Shown here piece by piece: positions 26,161 to 39,524 of a DNA stretch of 64,000 nucleotides. The stretch's first letter is position 1. Each line of letters begins with the position of its first letter. Under the pieces are notes generated by a model that saw nothing but the letters and a program-made list of their open reading frames with translations, made no database searches and was not told the DNA's origin. The DNA comes from Ceratotherium simum simum (Eukaryota > Chordata > Mammalia > Perissodactyla > Rhinocerotidae): the NCBI RefSeq assembly GCF_000283155.1, contig NW_004454177.1:23676246-23740245 (forward strand). The letters run 5' to 3'. Both the position numbers and the translations under genes were made by a program.

Positions 26161-28127
26161 CCTTGCCATCCTTTATGATATTTTTTTAAATTATTCTTTT
26201 GTTTTTAGATAAGCCTCCTGCAAAAAAGGAAATCTGATTAGGTAGGGAAGGGGAGGTTCCAATACTTAGATGCAGAGATAAAGAAGGAACTTCGAAGAAC
26301 AAATCACAATGAAGAATAGTTCCTAAACATTTATTATTAGGGGTAGTATTTGAGATTAGCATTATGAAAAAAGGACTTCTCACAAGTGAGTTTGATAAAG
26401 AGATCAAACACTAATCAGGACAGAGATGTGCTATGGAAGATCATTAGCACATACCTGCTCCTTGTTATTGGGCACATGTAAGGTGCACTTGCCAAAACAC
26501 TACATCATGTTCACTATATATCTAATATCACATTTAATGTATGAAACTATTTCTCATAATTTAATTCAGATTCCTAATACCTACAATTGTTTTTATTTAG
26601 CTTTGTGATTGTTTCACTTGAAAAAAAATCATTGACAAGTAGAGATTTGAACATTAATAAGAATTTCTCTATCAGGAAAATAGTGTATTTAGAAATACCG
26701 ATCTATTTGATCAGTGAGGATTCCTATTATATGAGGAAAACAGTACTTATTTCATAACCACTAATGGTTTCACGCAGTAGCACGAGCAGAATATGTGCTT
26801 CATTTATGTGATGTAACCTGTTCTTAACTCATTGACTAGTCCTCAGAGGCAGGAAGTCATGCCACAGTAAAGGAACCAGAGGATACAGCCTGGTTAGAAA
26901 GCTTAAATGCTATAGCTAATGTTTCTCAGGCCAAAGTAATCAGAACACACTGGAAATAAGAGAACAACAGCAATCCCATTACAGTGAGAATTCCTGTGAC
27001 AATAAATGATACATGCCTAGAGATGAGCCTGAAGCCCAAGCAGAGTTTACTTTGTAATCATTTTATGAAATGGAGAAAACCTGAAATGAAAGGACTCAAT
27101 AAACTCCAAGATAATTACAGATATCTATCCTCATCACAATCTCTGCTTTTCTTTCTTTCTAGTAACTGCTAATTAGTAAAATTCAACAATTTATAAGGAT
27201 AGAAAAAAGTTTAAACAATATGTGTAGTTTATATTCATAGATAATATATTTAATTGTACTCCTGTGTTAAAAGCTATGTATAGCTTTACCATTTAATCAA
27301 AAAAGCTTCCGAATGATTCAAATATGAAATATATCATACAGGTTTCAACCTCCTCCTGCTTTCGGTGAGTCTGTATTTTACTATATTCCAGTTTCTAAGC
27401 CATTTTATGTACACAATGTCCACAAGTCTAGAGAATGCAAAGGATGTTCTAAGAAAAGCCACAGTAGAGGAATCATTTCATTTCTCCCATTTTAATGTAC
27501 AGAAGACTGCAGTGCTCCAATAGACCATCAAAAGTTCTCCTAGGAGCCAGGACCCAGAGTGTATCACAGCTTGTCAAGGCCTCTGAAGGCAATTGCTTCT
27601 GCCGGTGCAATAGCAGAAAGCCTCTATTACAATAGCAGAAAGCCTCTGCAAGGTCTCATGATCAAAAACATTGATTTATTCTTGTCACAGGCCTTCAGTC
27701 TTCCTCTAGCTTCTAATTAAATCCCACTTACATTCTTCTCTGCTGTGTACCCCTTCTGTTATACACACAATAAAGCCAGTGCTGAACCTAATCACCCTCC
27801 ATGGCTACATGGCTATGGCTCTACTGTAGGACAGGAGGGGTGGGGAGTACTGGGCTACTGTAAATTTACACCACAACTTATTGTTAAATATCTAAGTTAA
27901 AATTACTTACCATGTGAATACCTGCAACAAGTTTTTGTTCATAATATGATTTTAACTCTGCTTATTATATTTCAACTCTATGTAGACTTATTTATATAGT
28001 TCTTCAAAGTAGAACATACACATGTGTGTTAATTTTATCACTTATTGCCTTGAGCCACAGATGTGCCTACAACACTAAGCTTTAAGAAGATATAGTTTTA
28101 TTTAAATACAAAAAATAAAAGACTGTA
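26161..28127. other. AT-rich DNA with a short tandem duplication
   Basis: Exact 18-bp copies 'caatagcagaaagcctct' at 27608-27625 and 27630-27647 (period 22). The rest is single-copy-looking, with no gene recognised. Confidence 0.5.
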
Positions 28128-28365
28128 TGGTAGAAAAGTGTCGTGGTTGAATACGGATTCTGGAGTCAGGACTTTTATCCTGGTTTGCCATTCACTATCT
28201 CTGTAACCTGAGGCTATTTATGTAACATTTCTAAGCCTTTCTTATGTGTGAATGGACACAACAATAATATGTATCTTGTAAAGTTGCTGTAAAAATAAGA
28301 CAATTCATGCAATGTGCTTAGCATTCAGTAAATAATCAGCATCAATTAATTATTACTATTATTAA
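28128..28365 (+). mobile_element. MIR SINE, nearly complete
   Basis: 'gtgtcgtggttgaatacgga', 'tctggagtcaggactttta', 'gtttgccattcactatctctg' and 'gcttagcattcagtaaat' follow the MIR consensus from head to tail. Confidence 0.85.
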
Positions 28366-29464
28366 ACTTATAGCCATAAGGTTTTCAATTTCATGGATTT
28401 ATTTTCAGCAAATATTTAGTTTCAGACTTGCTTTCTTTTGCCAACTTATTTAGAGTTCATTTCTCCTTGTCACAATTTGGCCATGATCTAATTCTATAAT
28501 CAACTTAATAAATAATATCCTCACACAAATATCAGTAAAATATAGATGCAATACAAAGTATTTTATATAATCAATTTAAAATCAAAATAGATATTATTTG
28601 GTTATCTGTCTCTCAATTATCATAGATACTTGGAGGTACCTATGTATTTATCAACAAGACAACACATTTTATGTCTCAAATATATTTGAATAAGCATAAA
28701 TAACAGTTTAGCATGAATACTATACTAGACTTTTTATAATATTAGTATGATTAAATATATATTAAATAAATTCATAGTCAAAAGATACCATGTAAGCTAT
28801 GAAGACTGACTAGCTCATCTGGGAGCCTAAAGCATTGATTCTCAGAAAGACTCTAATACATTTTTTCCCTTTTCTGCTTATGATGCGACTATCTCAAGGC
28901 TTCAGCAATTAAAAAGTAAATAATTCTATAAAAATTTTAAACATCATAGACCAAATTGTATTTCCAAAGATAAAAGCTTATAGATTTAAAGACTGAAATA
29001 TTTTAATTTATAGATCATAGGATATACATATTTCTTGAGATCTTTACTTAACCAACACAGTCAACAACAAAGGAAATCTTGTTCATTCAGCATTATTCCT
29101 AATTTTGGCTTTATTATGAGGCCTTATCATATTACAAATACTCAGTGCATTCAGAATGCTGCCCCTGAGTTTAATTCTAAACCTGTTCCCTAAATTACTC
29201 CTTTTCTAGATGACTGCAGCATTTATGAAATGAAAAGTTACAGGAAACTAAAAGTAATGTTGAGGCTATACAGTCAGAAGTGGGAATCTGAACACTCTTC
29301 TCAGTCCTATTAGTCCATCAAATTCTTCCACAGAAGAGTTGGGCCACCAATTTGCAATGTGGTTAATTATCATATCAGCTGTTGACCATGCTCCTTTCCA
29401 GTGGTCATACCAAAGGTGACTCAATAAAATAAAATTTTATATAATGAAATCATTTGTAAATGTT
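28366..29464. other. AT-rich DNA with no recognised element
   Basis: Single-copy-looking sequence. Nothing can be supported. Confidence 0.4.
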
Positions 29465-29785
29465 GCCATTGCCTTTGAAGTCAAAAGAGATGGATTCTTG
29501 TCCCAGACTCTCTCACTTATTTCTTTATTCATGCATTCAGAATTATGAATGTTGCATTTGAGACATAAGCCCATCACTTCTTACTCCAAGGACAAGACAA
29601 ACATTTGTTTAGGATATTGTAGCTTATAAAATACAGCACCTAATAATTGTATGGTTAAATATTCTAAGATTTAGTTTCCTTCCTATAAATAAAGTTAGTA
29701 ATACTTCTTAGAAGTTAATTTGATAATTTGCAGAGGTAATATATGAAAAGAGCAGTCATTAAATACACACTAAAGTTCTATACAC
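29465..29785 (+). mobile_element. MIR-like fragments, interrupted
   Basis: 'gaagtcaaaagagatggattc' near 29477 and 'tttagtttccttcctataaa' with 'gaggtaatatatgaaaag' near 29670-29750 resemble the two halves of a MIR. They are separated by about 130 bp of other sequence. Confidence 0.4.
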
Positions 29786-31280
29786 ATGAAAAGTGTCATT
29801 TTTTTCTAGGAATCATTTATACAATGACATTTTTTTATTGGTAAACATAAAACACACTCTGATATAAAATCTTAAGTACCAAGGAAGGAAGTGCCAAAGA
29901 AACAGTAGAAACAATTTGAAATAGAATTAATTTATTCTTCTCAAGTTCTTAAAATGATATCCTCTGCTTTTTATATGAGTATATATCTGACATTCTGCTA
30001 GGCTTCTTCATGCAATTTCTTTGAAGTCAGATTATGTATTCCTTATTTGAAACCCCTATGCTTGTGTTAAGATGAAACAGTTGCTCTGAGAATAAAAAAA
30101 TATATATAAAGGGAATACAGTGCTAAATATTTTATTGTTATTAAAGTTCTTTTCTCCTCAAAGGGAAGTCTATTGTAACTGTCACACAAACTCACAATGT
30201 GCAGCTATAAATATTGTGATAGACATGGACAAAGACAGAAATGTCAATAAGATGGTCCATTTCAAATTCAATGATTCTGTGTTATTTAAAGAGACAGCAG
30301 GAACTGTGACATGAACACATGGCTCATTACACAGGAATTTCAGTCTAGCCTGTCACTGATCCATGAACAGGCTAAAATCTCTCTTCTGCCTTCAGTTATC
30401 CTCATACTTTCCCTGTGATAATAAAAAATTCAAAACAACGTAAAAGGAATGTCATTATAAAGTACATATCAAGTGCATCCAATTAAGTATATGCACAAAT
30501 TCTAATAACGAGGAATGAAATTCGTAACAAAAACTTCTGTGTTCCTTGGAAAATATAACAGCTGCCATCTAGCAAACTCAAATCTAACAGATACTTCGCA
30601 TTTTTCCACATTATACCAAAAGCCAATATATTTTTTAAAAAAATAAACTAAAAGTCACGAACACTAAGGATGAAATACAAAATTGTTTTTGTCATTCCAA
30701 TCAGGGTTGTTTTATATATTTAGTAAGCTGTAATAAAATATCCCTGTTATGTTCATGCCTACAGCTTTTTTTGCTTTTATTCTATATCATTAAATGATGT
30801 TTGGCTTAAGGAAGTCTTCTACTATTGTACGCACTCTCCTGAAATCCAAGCACAAACCAGGATTTGAACTGTGACTATCATGCTTTCTCTCTACTGAATT
30901 GGCATGACAGCCATTCCTTAACAGTCACCTTACACTGGCTTTTGTCTCTGAGCACGTTCTCACATGACAGAATAGAAGAGTTAAGCTTCTCTCTGTAACC
31001 CACCTGACTACTTGAATTCACTCAATTAAGCAACTGAAAGCAGACAGAAATGATCATTCTTAATGATCTCTTCCTTCCCCTTAAGTCAATAACGTCCATG
31101 TCTTTGCTAAGACAACTGAATAAATTTTTAATTCATTGTCTGTGTGTGTGTTTGTAGGATCCACAGCCAGGATTTGTCAAAATGTGGGGTGTTAGGAGGT
31201 GTTGAGTTAAATAAGGACGATGTTCTTGTCAAAAAAGTTGGGGAAAATACTGGAATTATTGGAAAAAAGTAAAAACATTT
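29786..31280. other. AT-rich DNA with one weak 3'-terminal-exon-like segment
   Basis: At 30164 a pyrimidine-rich run ending 'ttcttttctcctcaaag' precedes an open frame of about 50 codons that ends in TGA at 30312-30314. An AATAAA follows at 30420-30425. The peptide is not recognised. The remainder has no assignable element. Confidence 0.25.
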
Positions 31281-31500
31281 AAAATGGTTCAGAGCATACG
31301 CTCTGGAATCATCCTGCTAGAATTCTGGGACCAAGTTCTGAGTTAGCGACCTTATAAAAGCTATCTGAACTTCACTTGGCTCACTTATAAAATTGGTAAA
31401 TTGCTTTTTATTGAAATAGTATCAGGATTACACAAATTAATATTTATAAAACACTTTGAACACTGTCTGAAACATGGTAAGCTGTCATTAATTGTTAGTT
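31281..31500 (+). mobile_element. MIR SINE
   Basis: 'gttcagagcatacgctctgg', 'aagctatctgaacttcact', 'aaaacactttgaacactgtctg' and 'catggtaagctgtcatta' follow MIR order. Confidence 0.75.
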
Positions 31501-31845
31501 TATATCATGGCTTGAAAAATTACTAACTGAAAACTTTAAATGAGTTGTTCTCATGGCTCCATTTTCTTAGACAGTATTCTTAAAGGAACAGTGAGCCCCA
31601 CCTCAGTTGAGGATAGAAAATACTTTATTAGGACATATTGATCTGAATAATTTTGGAGTCATAGTTCCCTTTGAGAATCTAATACAAATACTGGATCACA
31701 TCCTGTGGAAAAAAAATATATTAAAAACTTGACAAATGTTAAAGGGAGAAAATCTTCTGACTTATTTTAGTAAATAACTCTTAGACAGGGCATAAAAGTT
31801 AAAAATGATAATTTGGACTTGATGAAAATTAAAAACATCTGCCCT

Positions 31846-32132
31846 AAAAAGTACTTTGTTGTGGGGTTGGCCTGGTGGTGCAAGCAGTTAAGTGTGTGCG
31901 CGCCGCTGCGTCGGCCCGGGGTTAGCAGGTTCGGATCTCGGGCGTGCACCGACGCACCGCTTGTCGAACCATGCTGTGGCAGCATCCCATATAAAGTAGA
32001 GGAAGATGGGCATGGATGTTAGCCCAGGGCCAGTCTTCCTCAGCAAAAAAAAAAAAAAAAAAGAGGAGGATTGGCAGATGTTAGCTCAGGGTGGATCTTC
32101 CTCACAAAAAGAAAAAAAAAGTACTCTGTTGT
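31846..32132 (+). mobile_element. ERE SINE (CT-rich type) inside L1M
   Basis: The body, 31863-32115, has the tRNA-like head 'tggcctggtggtgcaagc', B box region 'aggttcggatctcgg', 'cgcaccgcttgtcgaacc' and the doubled CT-rich end. A 17-bp target duplication 'aaaaagtactttgttgt' at 31846-31862 recurs at 32116-32132 with one change. Confidence 0.95.
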
Positions 32133-32772
32133 TACAAAGTTTAATAAGTTAACTCATATATTGGGAGACTATATTTGCACATATATACGACAAAGGGCTT
32201 TTTCCAGCACATATAAAGAATCCTTACACTCCTACATCTCCATAATAAAAAACAATACCAAATGTTGCCCAAGATGTAGTGTTATTAGAACTTTCATGCA
32301 TTTTCATGAGATTGTAAAATAGTACAATCATCTTGGAAAAGAGTATGACAGTTTCCTAAAAACTTAAATCTATGCTTTCTATGTGACCCAGCAATTCTGT
32401 TCCCAGGTACTACCGAAGAGAAATAAGAACTTACATCCATAAAATGATTTCTTGCATAAATATTCATAGTAGCTTTATTTATAATACCCCCCAAACTGAA
32501 AAAATTCTCAAAAGACCATATACTACAAACTGTTTATCCATTCACCTTCCATAAATTAATCAACTACTCAACAACATAAAGGAATGAACTACCGATCCAT
32601 CCAAGAGCATAGATGTATCTCAAAAAATATGCTTAATGAAAGAAGCCAGGCATAAAAAGGGTATATATTGTATAATTCCATTTATATTAACCTCTTATAA
32701 CAGAAATTAGATGACTGGTTACCTTGGACAGTGTGTGTATAGAGAGGTATGGTTGCAAAAAGAACAAAGTGA

Positions 32773-32976
32773 GGGGATGGCCCGGTGGTGTAGTGGTTAA
32801 GTTTGCGTGCTTTGCTTCAGTGGCCCAGGATTTGCAGTTCGGATCCTGGGCGTGGACCTATGTACCACTCATCAAGCCATGTTGTGGCGGCATCCCACGT
32901 ACAAAATAGAGGAAGATGGGCACAGATATCTCACGGCTAATCTTCCTCACCACAAAAAAAAAAGAAAAGAAAAAAG
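32773..32976 (+). mobile_element. ERE SINE (CT-rich type), shortened
   Basis: 'ggggatggcccggtggtg', 'cagttcggatcctgggcg', 'ccatgttgtggcggcatccc' and 'gaggaagatgggcacag' identify it. The last 'agcccagggcc...ctcagcaaaa' repeat block is missing. Target duplication is not clear because the tail merges with an A-rich run. Confidence 0.9.
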
Positions 32977-33334
32977 GGAACTATTTGGTGTGACAGAACT
33001 GTCTACTGCTGGATAGAGGTAGTAGTTACAGGGTATACCTATTTGCCAAAATTCTTCGAACTGTAAGCTTAAAATTTATGCAATTAGTTGCATATAATTA
33101 TACTTCAATAAAGTTGAGAAAGACAAAACAAAAATAAAAAGCCGAATATTTTAAAAAGTAACTTGAAGTTAAAATATTAGTATTAAACACTGGAATTAAA
33201 ATTTGAAGAAATAAAATTAGTTTATATATTTAAATTAATATTTTGAAAATAACATGTACATTATTAGTATATAAAACATAAATATACATTGTAAACAACA
33301 ATTATAAAGAATTATAACACCTCTTTAATTTGGA

Positions 33335-33640
33335 AAGGATCTTTTTGCTCTATTTTTTAGAGTTGAATAATACAGTTTAGTTTTGCCAGACTTTGAGAAT
33401 GTACATAAATTAAATCATACCATATGTTCTCTTTTGTGGCTTCCTGAGTAGTATTTTATTGTATTAATATACCACAATTTCTTTATCCCTTCCATTGCTT
33501 CCAGTGGATGTTTGGGTTGTTTCCAATATTTTCTTGTTACTGAATGATATATTTTATGGTCCTGTTAACATGTATTGAGTGGGCAAAGTGTAAATAGGTT
33601 TACCCACAAGATATATAGGAGTAGAGAGAATAAGAGTTAT
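33335..33640 (-). mobile_element. Old L1M fragment, antisense
   Basis: 'tatgttctcttttgtggcttcc', 'agtagtattttattgtatta', 'taccacaatttctttatccc' and 'gtttgggttgtttccaatatt' are the antisense of the L1 ORF2 C-terminus. The fragment lies directly after the sense L1M, so the two are separate events in opposite orientation. Confidence 0.75.
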
Positions 33641-34029
33641 TGTTTTGTTTCCTTTTGCCTAAAGGAAGTAAACTATCATCTATTATAAATACAACATTCC
33701 AAAATAAAACCTTGTTAACTTAAATCAGTGTTCTGACATGGGTTATGATATTTTATAATCCTTACATGCAGTGCCATGTTTTATTGTAAGAATTGAGGGG
33801 GGAGATCATCACTTCAAAGTCTCTGTTCCAAAATCAGAAAGAAAACTTTTGATTTTTCATCTGATAGATTTCAAAATTTAAAGGAACAGAGAATCTGGTT
33901 TTTGAACAGGAACAACCATAATAGTGTTTCTATTGATGGCTACAGCAGAATAGAGTCAAACTCACCCGAAGCCGTGTTACTGTGAAAGTCAAACATCTTA
34001 ATTATGAAGGTTCTTCTTAAGGAAATTTA

Positions 34030-34705
34030 ACCAGGGTGCATCAGTCAAGGTCTACTCCAGAAAATTAAAAGTCACAATAGATATTTTAACAAGTAAAACA
34101 TAAAAAAATTTTAAACGTGTATTAGCTGCAAAAAGGGAGCAGTGAGGTATCAAAGAGACGGTAACTGCATGAAGCAGTCATCATCCCTAGACTGGGGAAA
34201 CAAAGGATTTTGGATCAGGGGCCCCAAAGTGTTGGGACCTGGATCTCTGAAGAATAAGTCCTCACTTTCTGGAATAATACCTTGGTAGATTGGAGGAAAA
34301 ACCAATTGGAACCAGGGCATGCATGGATGTCTGAGGAGGCTGCACTGCTTCTCTGAGGCTTCTCGGCTTCTCTGGCAACCTAAGGGGGCACAATGAGGCT
34401 GGTTCTGGTAGTCTGAAAAAAAGAAACCTGGAAATTGAAATCGACTGCTGTTACTGGAATGAATAACCAGTGCCTCGGTGCACAGTCATTGCTTCTGTGA
34501 AGGTTTCATGAACAGAAAGCAAACAGAAAGGAACAGGTCTGTTTTCCCTCCTCAAGCCTACTAATCTCCTTTCCCAGCGCACCCCAACTGGCAGAGTACA
34601 ACAGGGAGCCAGCCAGCAAAGGAGAAATGTGGTTTGCCAAGTCCCTGCCCTAGCATCACAAAACACCTTATAGAGTGTGGGTTTGAAGCTAAAAGACAAT
34701 AGCTT
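34030..34705. mobile_element. Old ERVL-type LTR-like repeat
   Basis: 'gggtgcatcagtcaaggtct', 'cctcgg...cagtcattgcttc', 'gcaaacagaaaggaacaggt' and 'ccccaactggcagagtacaa' occur in the order of a common old mammalian LTR-like repeat. The exact subfamily is not assigned. ORFs on the minus strand at 34451-34743 are by-products. Confidence 0.4.
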
Positions 34706-36985
34706 AAAAATAGGCACACGTGGAATTTTATAAAATCCCTCATCCCTTAACTAATAAAAAAAAGCATAGCAACCATCACCTGATGAATGCACTTCAATTT
34801 TCCGAAGGATAAAAAGATTATGGTTTTTGTGTGTGTTTGCTACTGGCTCTAAGAGTATTGCTTCTCCTGAATGATTAAAGTGCACTCTTCCACTAAAAAG
34901 AAGCAATGAGTTAGATACAGAATTCAACATATTTCAGAGTGATCTAAAAGAAAACATTTTTATTTTACATACGTACATGCAGTCCCTGTAAGTCAGCTAT
35001 ATGTTTAATCAGAAATGTAGGTGGTTAAATAATGGAACATAAGAGAGGAAAAAAGATAACACAGAAGTGTTTAGTTTTTAAAATAAAATAAGTTTCTTAA
35101 ATTTGTGATATAAAGGTTGTTTCTATATTTATATCATGACTATATTGAGATTATTTTATTACTAGAACAATTAATTATAATTCAAATAGTAAAAGAGAAG
35201 TGACTCGTGCTACATTGTTTAAAGCATCATCAAGTTGCCAGTTGTGTTTAAATCGATAAATTCTATCTGCCAAAAGTTGTTTTATTTGAAGTATAAAACC
35301 CTGCAAAATGAAACTATTATTTATGTATGGAAAAATTATTTTTAAAGAGTATGGGATAAAAACAAAATTCAGTACAATTTTGTCTTTAGGGAAGGCTTGC
35401 AATTAGTAATTGGCACATTGTGATGCTCATAGTTATTGGTAATGTTCTATTTCTTAAGCTTGGTAATAGATACATGGATTTTTATGTTATTATTTTTATG
35501 TTATTACCATTATTATTCAATACATTCACTTATTCATGATTTTCTATGTATGTATAATACAGTTATAATAAGAATTTTTTATTATTTTGTATATTTACTT
35601 ATTTATTCCCAAATTAAATGTGTCTTCAGAAAACAAAGACAATTATGTTCATTGCTTGGAATGAAAATATTAAAGCAGTGGCATGATTTAGGCAAGTTTA
35701 ATATTAATGACACAAAGTAAATAAAAGAATTGCTGACACAGAATTTATTTTTAGAATTAATTATTTAGAATTAATAGTTGATTTCAGGCATGTTGGATGG
35801 CATGGTAAATTTTGAGGAATGGGACCATTGAAGGAAACTTACAAAATTATCCTAGAAATATTAAAAAAAGATGAGTCCTAACCACTGGCTCATAATGCAC
35901 CACTAAAGTAGGATATTTAGGCAATGGTTCTTTGTAAAATATTGCTAGATTTTCCTTCATCACCTTGCAAAAAACACCTAAATTTCAAATATAAGATGCC
36001 AGTGCTACAAATCCTTGTTACTCCAAGGAAACCACTTTGCTAATGTGACTTGAGTCACATCTATGGTGCTTGTTTTCCCTGAGGCTTTTCCTCTCCTGGG
36101 CGACGCAACCGATAGTCAGCAGCTAGCTGAGCAGATGTTGTTCCCCAACTAGTATATGATTATCTTCTTCAAAGGGTAAATGTTCCCACGTGTGTACCTT
36201 CCATTTCTGATCAGCTTCTCTGTTATATAAACAACAGATTGTGTTTTTGTTTCTTAAAATATAGACTTTTAAGAGATTTCCCTCTAAGCATGCATTTTTC
36301 TAAAAATTTTTGGTAATTAAGACAAGTTCTACTTCATTCTTCTCTGCTATTCTCATCTTATCTTTTGATTCGGGCCCTAAAATTACATGGTCTTTTTAAT
36401 ATTGTCTTAGTATGAATTTTGTTTGATTACATCATCCAATCTCTGTATATTTATTTTCATTTTAATTATTTTATCCTGGGTATAAATATATTAACTTTTT
36501 TCAAATTCTCAGATGTTAACATATTTTATCTTGATTTTTACTGAGATGACAGAAAAACACTGGACTAAGAATGAATCTTGAATTCATTCATGTAATTTCC
36601 TGCATGTAACTCTGTATTTTAAAATTGTTCCTTCAATTCTTAAGCTATAAATTCTATCTCCTAAGAAGTCTGAAAATCGGAATTCAGGGATTTCATCTAA
36701 CAGTCTCCTAGTTCAGAAGCTTATTGGGACACCCATGCTGAATCTAGAATTTTTTACTGCTTCTTCCTAGACAAACAAAAGCAAGCTCCTACTCTCATCC
36801 TCCACTCCAAAAAGTTAGAATAAGAAAGAATAAAACATAGATCCCCCTTAAAACTAATGAAAACAGAAAAGATACAGAGTCTATGCATTATTTCATGCAT
36901 CAGATGGACCACATCACTACTCATCCAGAAACTGTGTACAAATAACACATAAATCATTGACATATGGATTTGAAAGGAATGTTAC
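34706..36985. other. AT-rich DNA with no recognised element
   Basis: About 2.3 kb of single-copy-looking sequence. No feature can be supported. Confidence 0.4.
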
Positions 36986-36989
36986 TCTT

Positions 36990-37100
36990 TCTTACTTATT
37001 TTACAAATGACAAGATCACATCCCAGAGATGAAATGATACTTTCATGTAATCACACATTACTTAACAGCAGGACAAATTCAGTATAACCTAAACTTTTTT
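36990..37100 (-). mobile_element. MIR fragment
   Basis: 'ttattttacaaatgacaaga' followed by 'cagagatgaaatgatac' and 'gtaatcacac' is the reverse of the MIR central part. Short and diverged. Confidence 0.5.
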
Positions 37101-38520
37101 AGATTGGTTATTTTACTTTTGTATTTACTGTTAATAAAAATTAATTTAAAAAGTCTCTGAGTTAAAACTCTATAATGAAGTACATTTTTTTCTGGCAGTT
37201 TGCTCAAAGACTAGTTTCAGAATATGATCTGTAATCAGTGCTAAGCTCGGGATAATACAGCATACTCAAATTTATTATGTCTGCGTGTGTGAGTGTGTAG
37301 TTGCGGATACACACAGCTGTCTATCAGTTGTTAGGGGTTTCTGAGTCACATCAACAGATGAGGAGGGTGAGTAGTTTCCCTGATGGTGGGATTTTAAATA
37401 AAACTAACTCTTCACAAGTAAGACTTGTTTGGTTTTTGGTACTCTTATGTCAATAGTTACCAATTTCTTTAGTTCTAGTCTTTGACTCCTTTAAAAATTT
37501 AGATATCCTTTCAAAAGGTATGATGTTGAGAAAATAAATATTGAAAGCATTACATCTTAGTGGTATGAATAGCTTGCTTTCTTAGAATGAGTTTTCATAA
37601 TTGGAGAATTCAGATAGACTCCAGTCTTTAAATAAGTGTAATAGGAGACCAGAATTTGTCTCTATGTACCCAGAAAGTACAGTTTAGTATTTGATACAAA
37701 TGGATTTCTTCATAGTTTTTTGTCTTGTGGTGTTTTTTTCTGTCATTTTGGCAGTAGAAACCAGAGGAATAAACTTGGTAGCCAAAGTTCAGGACCCTGA
37801 AGGGACTTGCATCTGATCAAATTCCTCTCAAATTCCATTTTGTGTTTGCATTTTGTTTCACATTGTTATGTGTCAATGTGGCAGAAACCACAAACTTCAT
37901 TTTACTCTTTCTTAAATTTGTTTGTGTATTATTTATGCTATGTTTTGTGATGATTGTCCAAAATCATGTCAAACATTTCTATAGGCTAATTTGGCCTTGA
38001 AACACCTTCGCTAACTCAATATAATCTACACAAGCAAATCATCAGTCTGTGTATAATCTATCTTCTTAGGATGGCTTAAATCATTTGATCACTTGCCTGG
38101 AAGGAAAATACTAGACCACATGCTGTGTAAAGGACCTTTCAATTTCTGTGAACTCACCTCTTCTCATCTGAAGTAGCACTCTCACCTACATAATAAGTTG
38201 TAAGGAGACAAATTTATGCTTTCTGTCTAGTGGTCATCTCTTACACAGTTTCCAAGTACTTTAAATGTGCAAGGATAGAACTGTGTTAGAAATACAATGA
38301 TGCATCAAACAGATATAGTCTGCTCTCAAATAAGTTGCATTTTCCAGCTATTGATATTCTCATGTTGCTCCCCCATGCCCAACCACTTTGTGATAGCCAC
38401 ATTTAGTTTGTCAAAGGATATTAAACAGAGAAATCACTAGAAAAATGAGCCTTTATATTCTAACTAAAGATTGTTACCTGCTGTGAGCTACTGAGAGGAA
38501 GTTTCACACAGTCAACTACT
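37101..38520. other. AT-rich DNA with no recognised element
   Basis: Single-copy-looking sequence, including a short GT-rich patch near 37282-37302. Nothing else is assigned. Confidence 0.4.
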
Positions 38521-38524
38521 CAAC

Positions 38525-38745
38525 ACAAGCTCCAAGACACAGGTTTAAATTTCAGCCATATCCTATATTATTTAAATAATCACAAGCAAGTTAGTCAAGA
38601 TTTTTAAAGCTGTTTTTGAACTCATAAGTTGAATATTTACAATTCACATGAGAGTATTATGAGGATTATAAAGGCAATGTATGCATGATGCCTGACACAT
38701 AGTAAGCCTTCAATAAATGGGAGATATAATTATTTGAAATTTCCC
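38525..38745 (+). mobile_element. MIR SINE
   Basis: 'caagacacaggtttaaattt', 'tcacaagcaagttagtcaag', 'gagagtattatgaggattat' and 'gcctgacacatagtaagcct' follow MIR order through to its 3' end. Confidence 0.8.
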
Positions 38746-39099
38746 TGCTGAACTCCTAGTCTTGTAAACTAAGTTGGACTTCAGAAGAATCTCAGGAAAA
38801 ACCCAACCATAAAGCCTAAATTCATGCCAGTTACTTCTTGCCTGTCTTTCCTTGCCCCATCTTCATCACATTAAATTTATGCTTTTGGAGGGTTCTCTAA
38901 ACATAATAATAATAAACAACAACAACAATAATATATCTAGTCTGAGTTTTATCAGTGGGGAGAGATGAAGGAAAGCTAGAGAAACAAATATAAGGAAATA
39001 ATGTTATCTCCTTCAATACTTGTTAACAAAGGCTTTCTTGGCATTATATTATGCATTGGAGTTCATTTTGGTTATCAATAGATAGTCTAGGCTTGTTTT

Positions 39100-39441
39100 A
39101 AAATTTCTACTAAAGGGCCAGCCCCATGGCTTAGCGGTTAAGTGTGCGTGCTCCGCTACTGGCAGCCCGGGTTCAGATCCCAGGCGCAGACCGACCCATG
39201 GCTTCTCCGGCCATGCTGAGGTGGCATCCCACATACAGGAACTAGAAGGATGTGCAACTATGACATACAACTATCTACTGGGGATTTGGGGAGAAAAAGG
39301 GAAAAAAAGGAGGAGGATAGGCAATAGATATTAGCTCAGAGCTGGTCTTCTTCAGCAAAAAGAGGAGGATTAGCACGGATGTCAGCTCAGGGCTGATCTT
39401 CCTCACAAAAAAAAAAAAAAGACAATAAAATTTCTACCAAA
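39100..39441 (+). mobile_element. ERE SINE (long type)
   Basis: The body, 39115-39426, starts 'gggccagccccatggctt', has A and B box regions, 'ggaactagaaggatgtgc' and three 'agctcag...ttcctca' blocks. Target duplication 'aaaatttctactaaa' (39100-39114) recurs with one change at 39427-39441. Confidence 0.96.
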
Positions 39442-39524
39442 AATTAACAGACAGAAGTACCAAACAGATCTATCCCATTACACTCTTTGCCTGTGATTGA
39501 ATTGGAATGCTGGCTCCTAGAATG

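Larger units (their letters stand above)
31735..33125 (+). mobile_element. Old L1M ORF2 end and 3' UTR with two EREs inside
   Basis: The sense strand runs 'aatgataatttggacttgatg' ... [ERE 31863-32115] ... 'gacccagcaattctgttccc', 'aatgaaagaagccaggca' ... [ERE 32773-32976] ... 'atatttgccaaaattcttcg' and 'atacttcaataaagttgag'. These are ORF2 C-terminus and 3' UTR blocks of an old L1M. The frame is destroyed. Confidence 0.85.
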
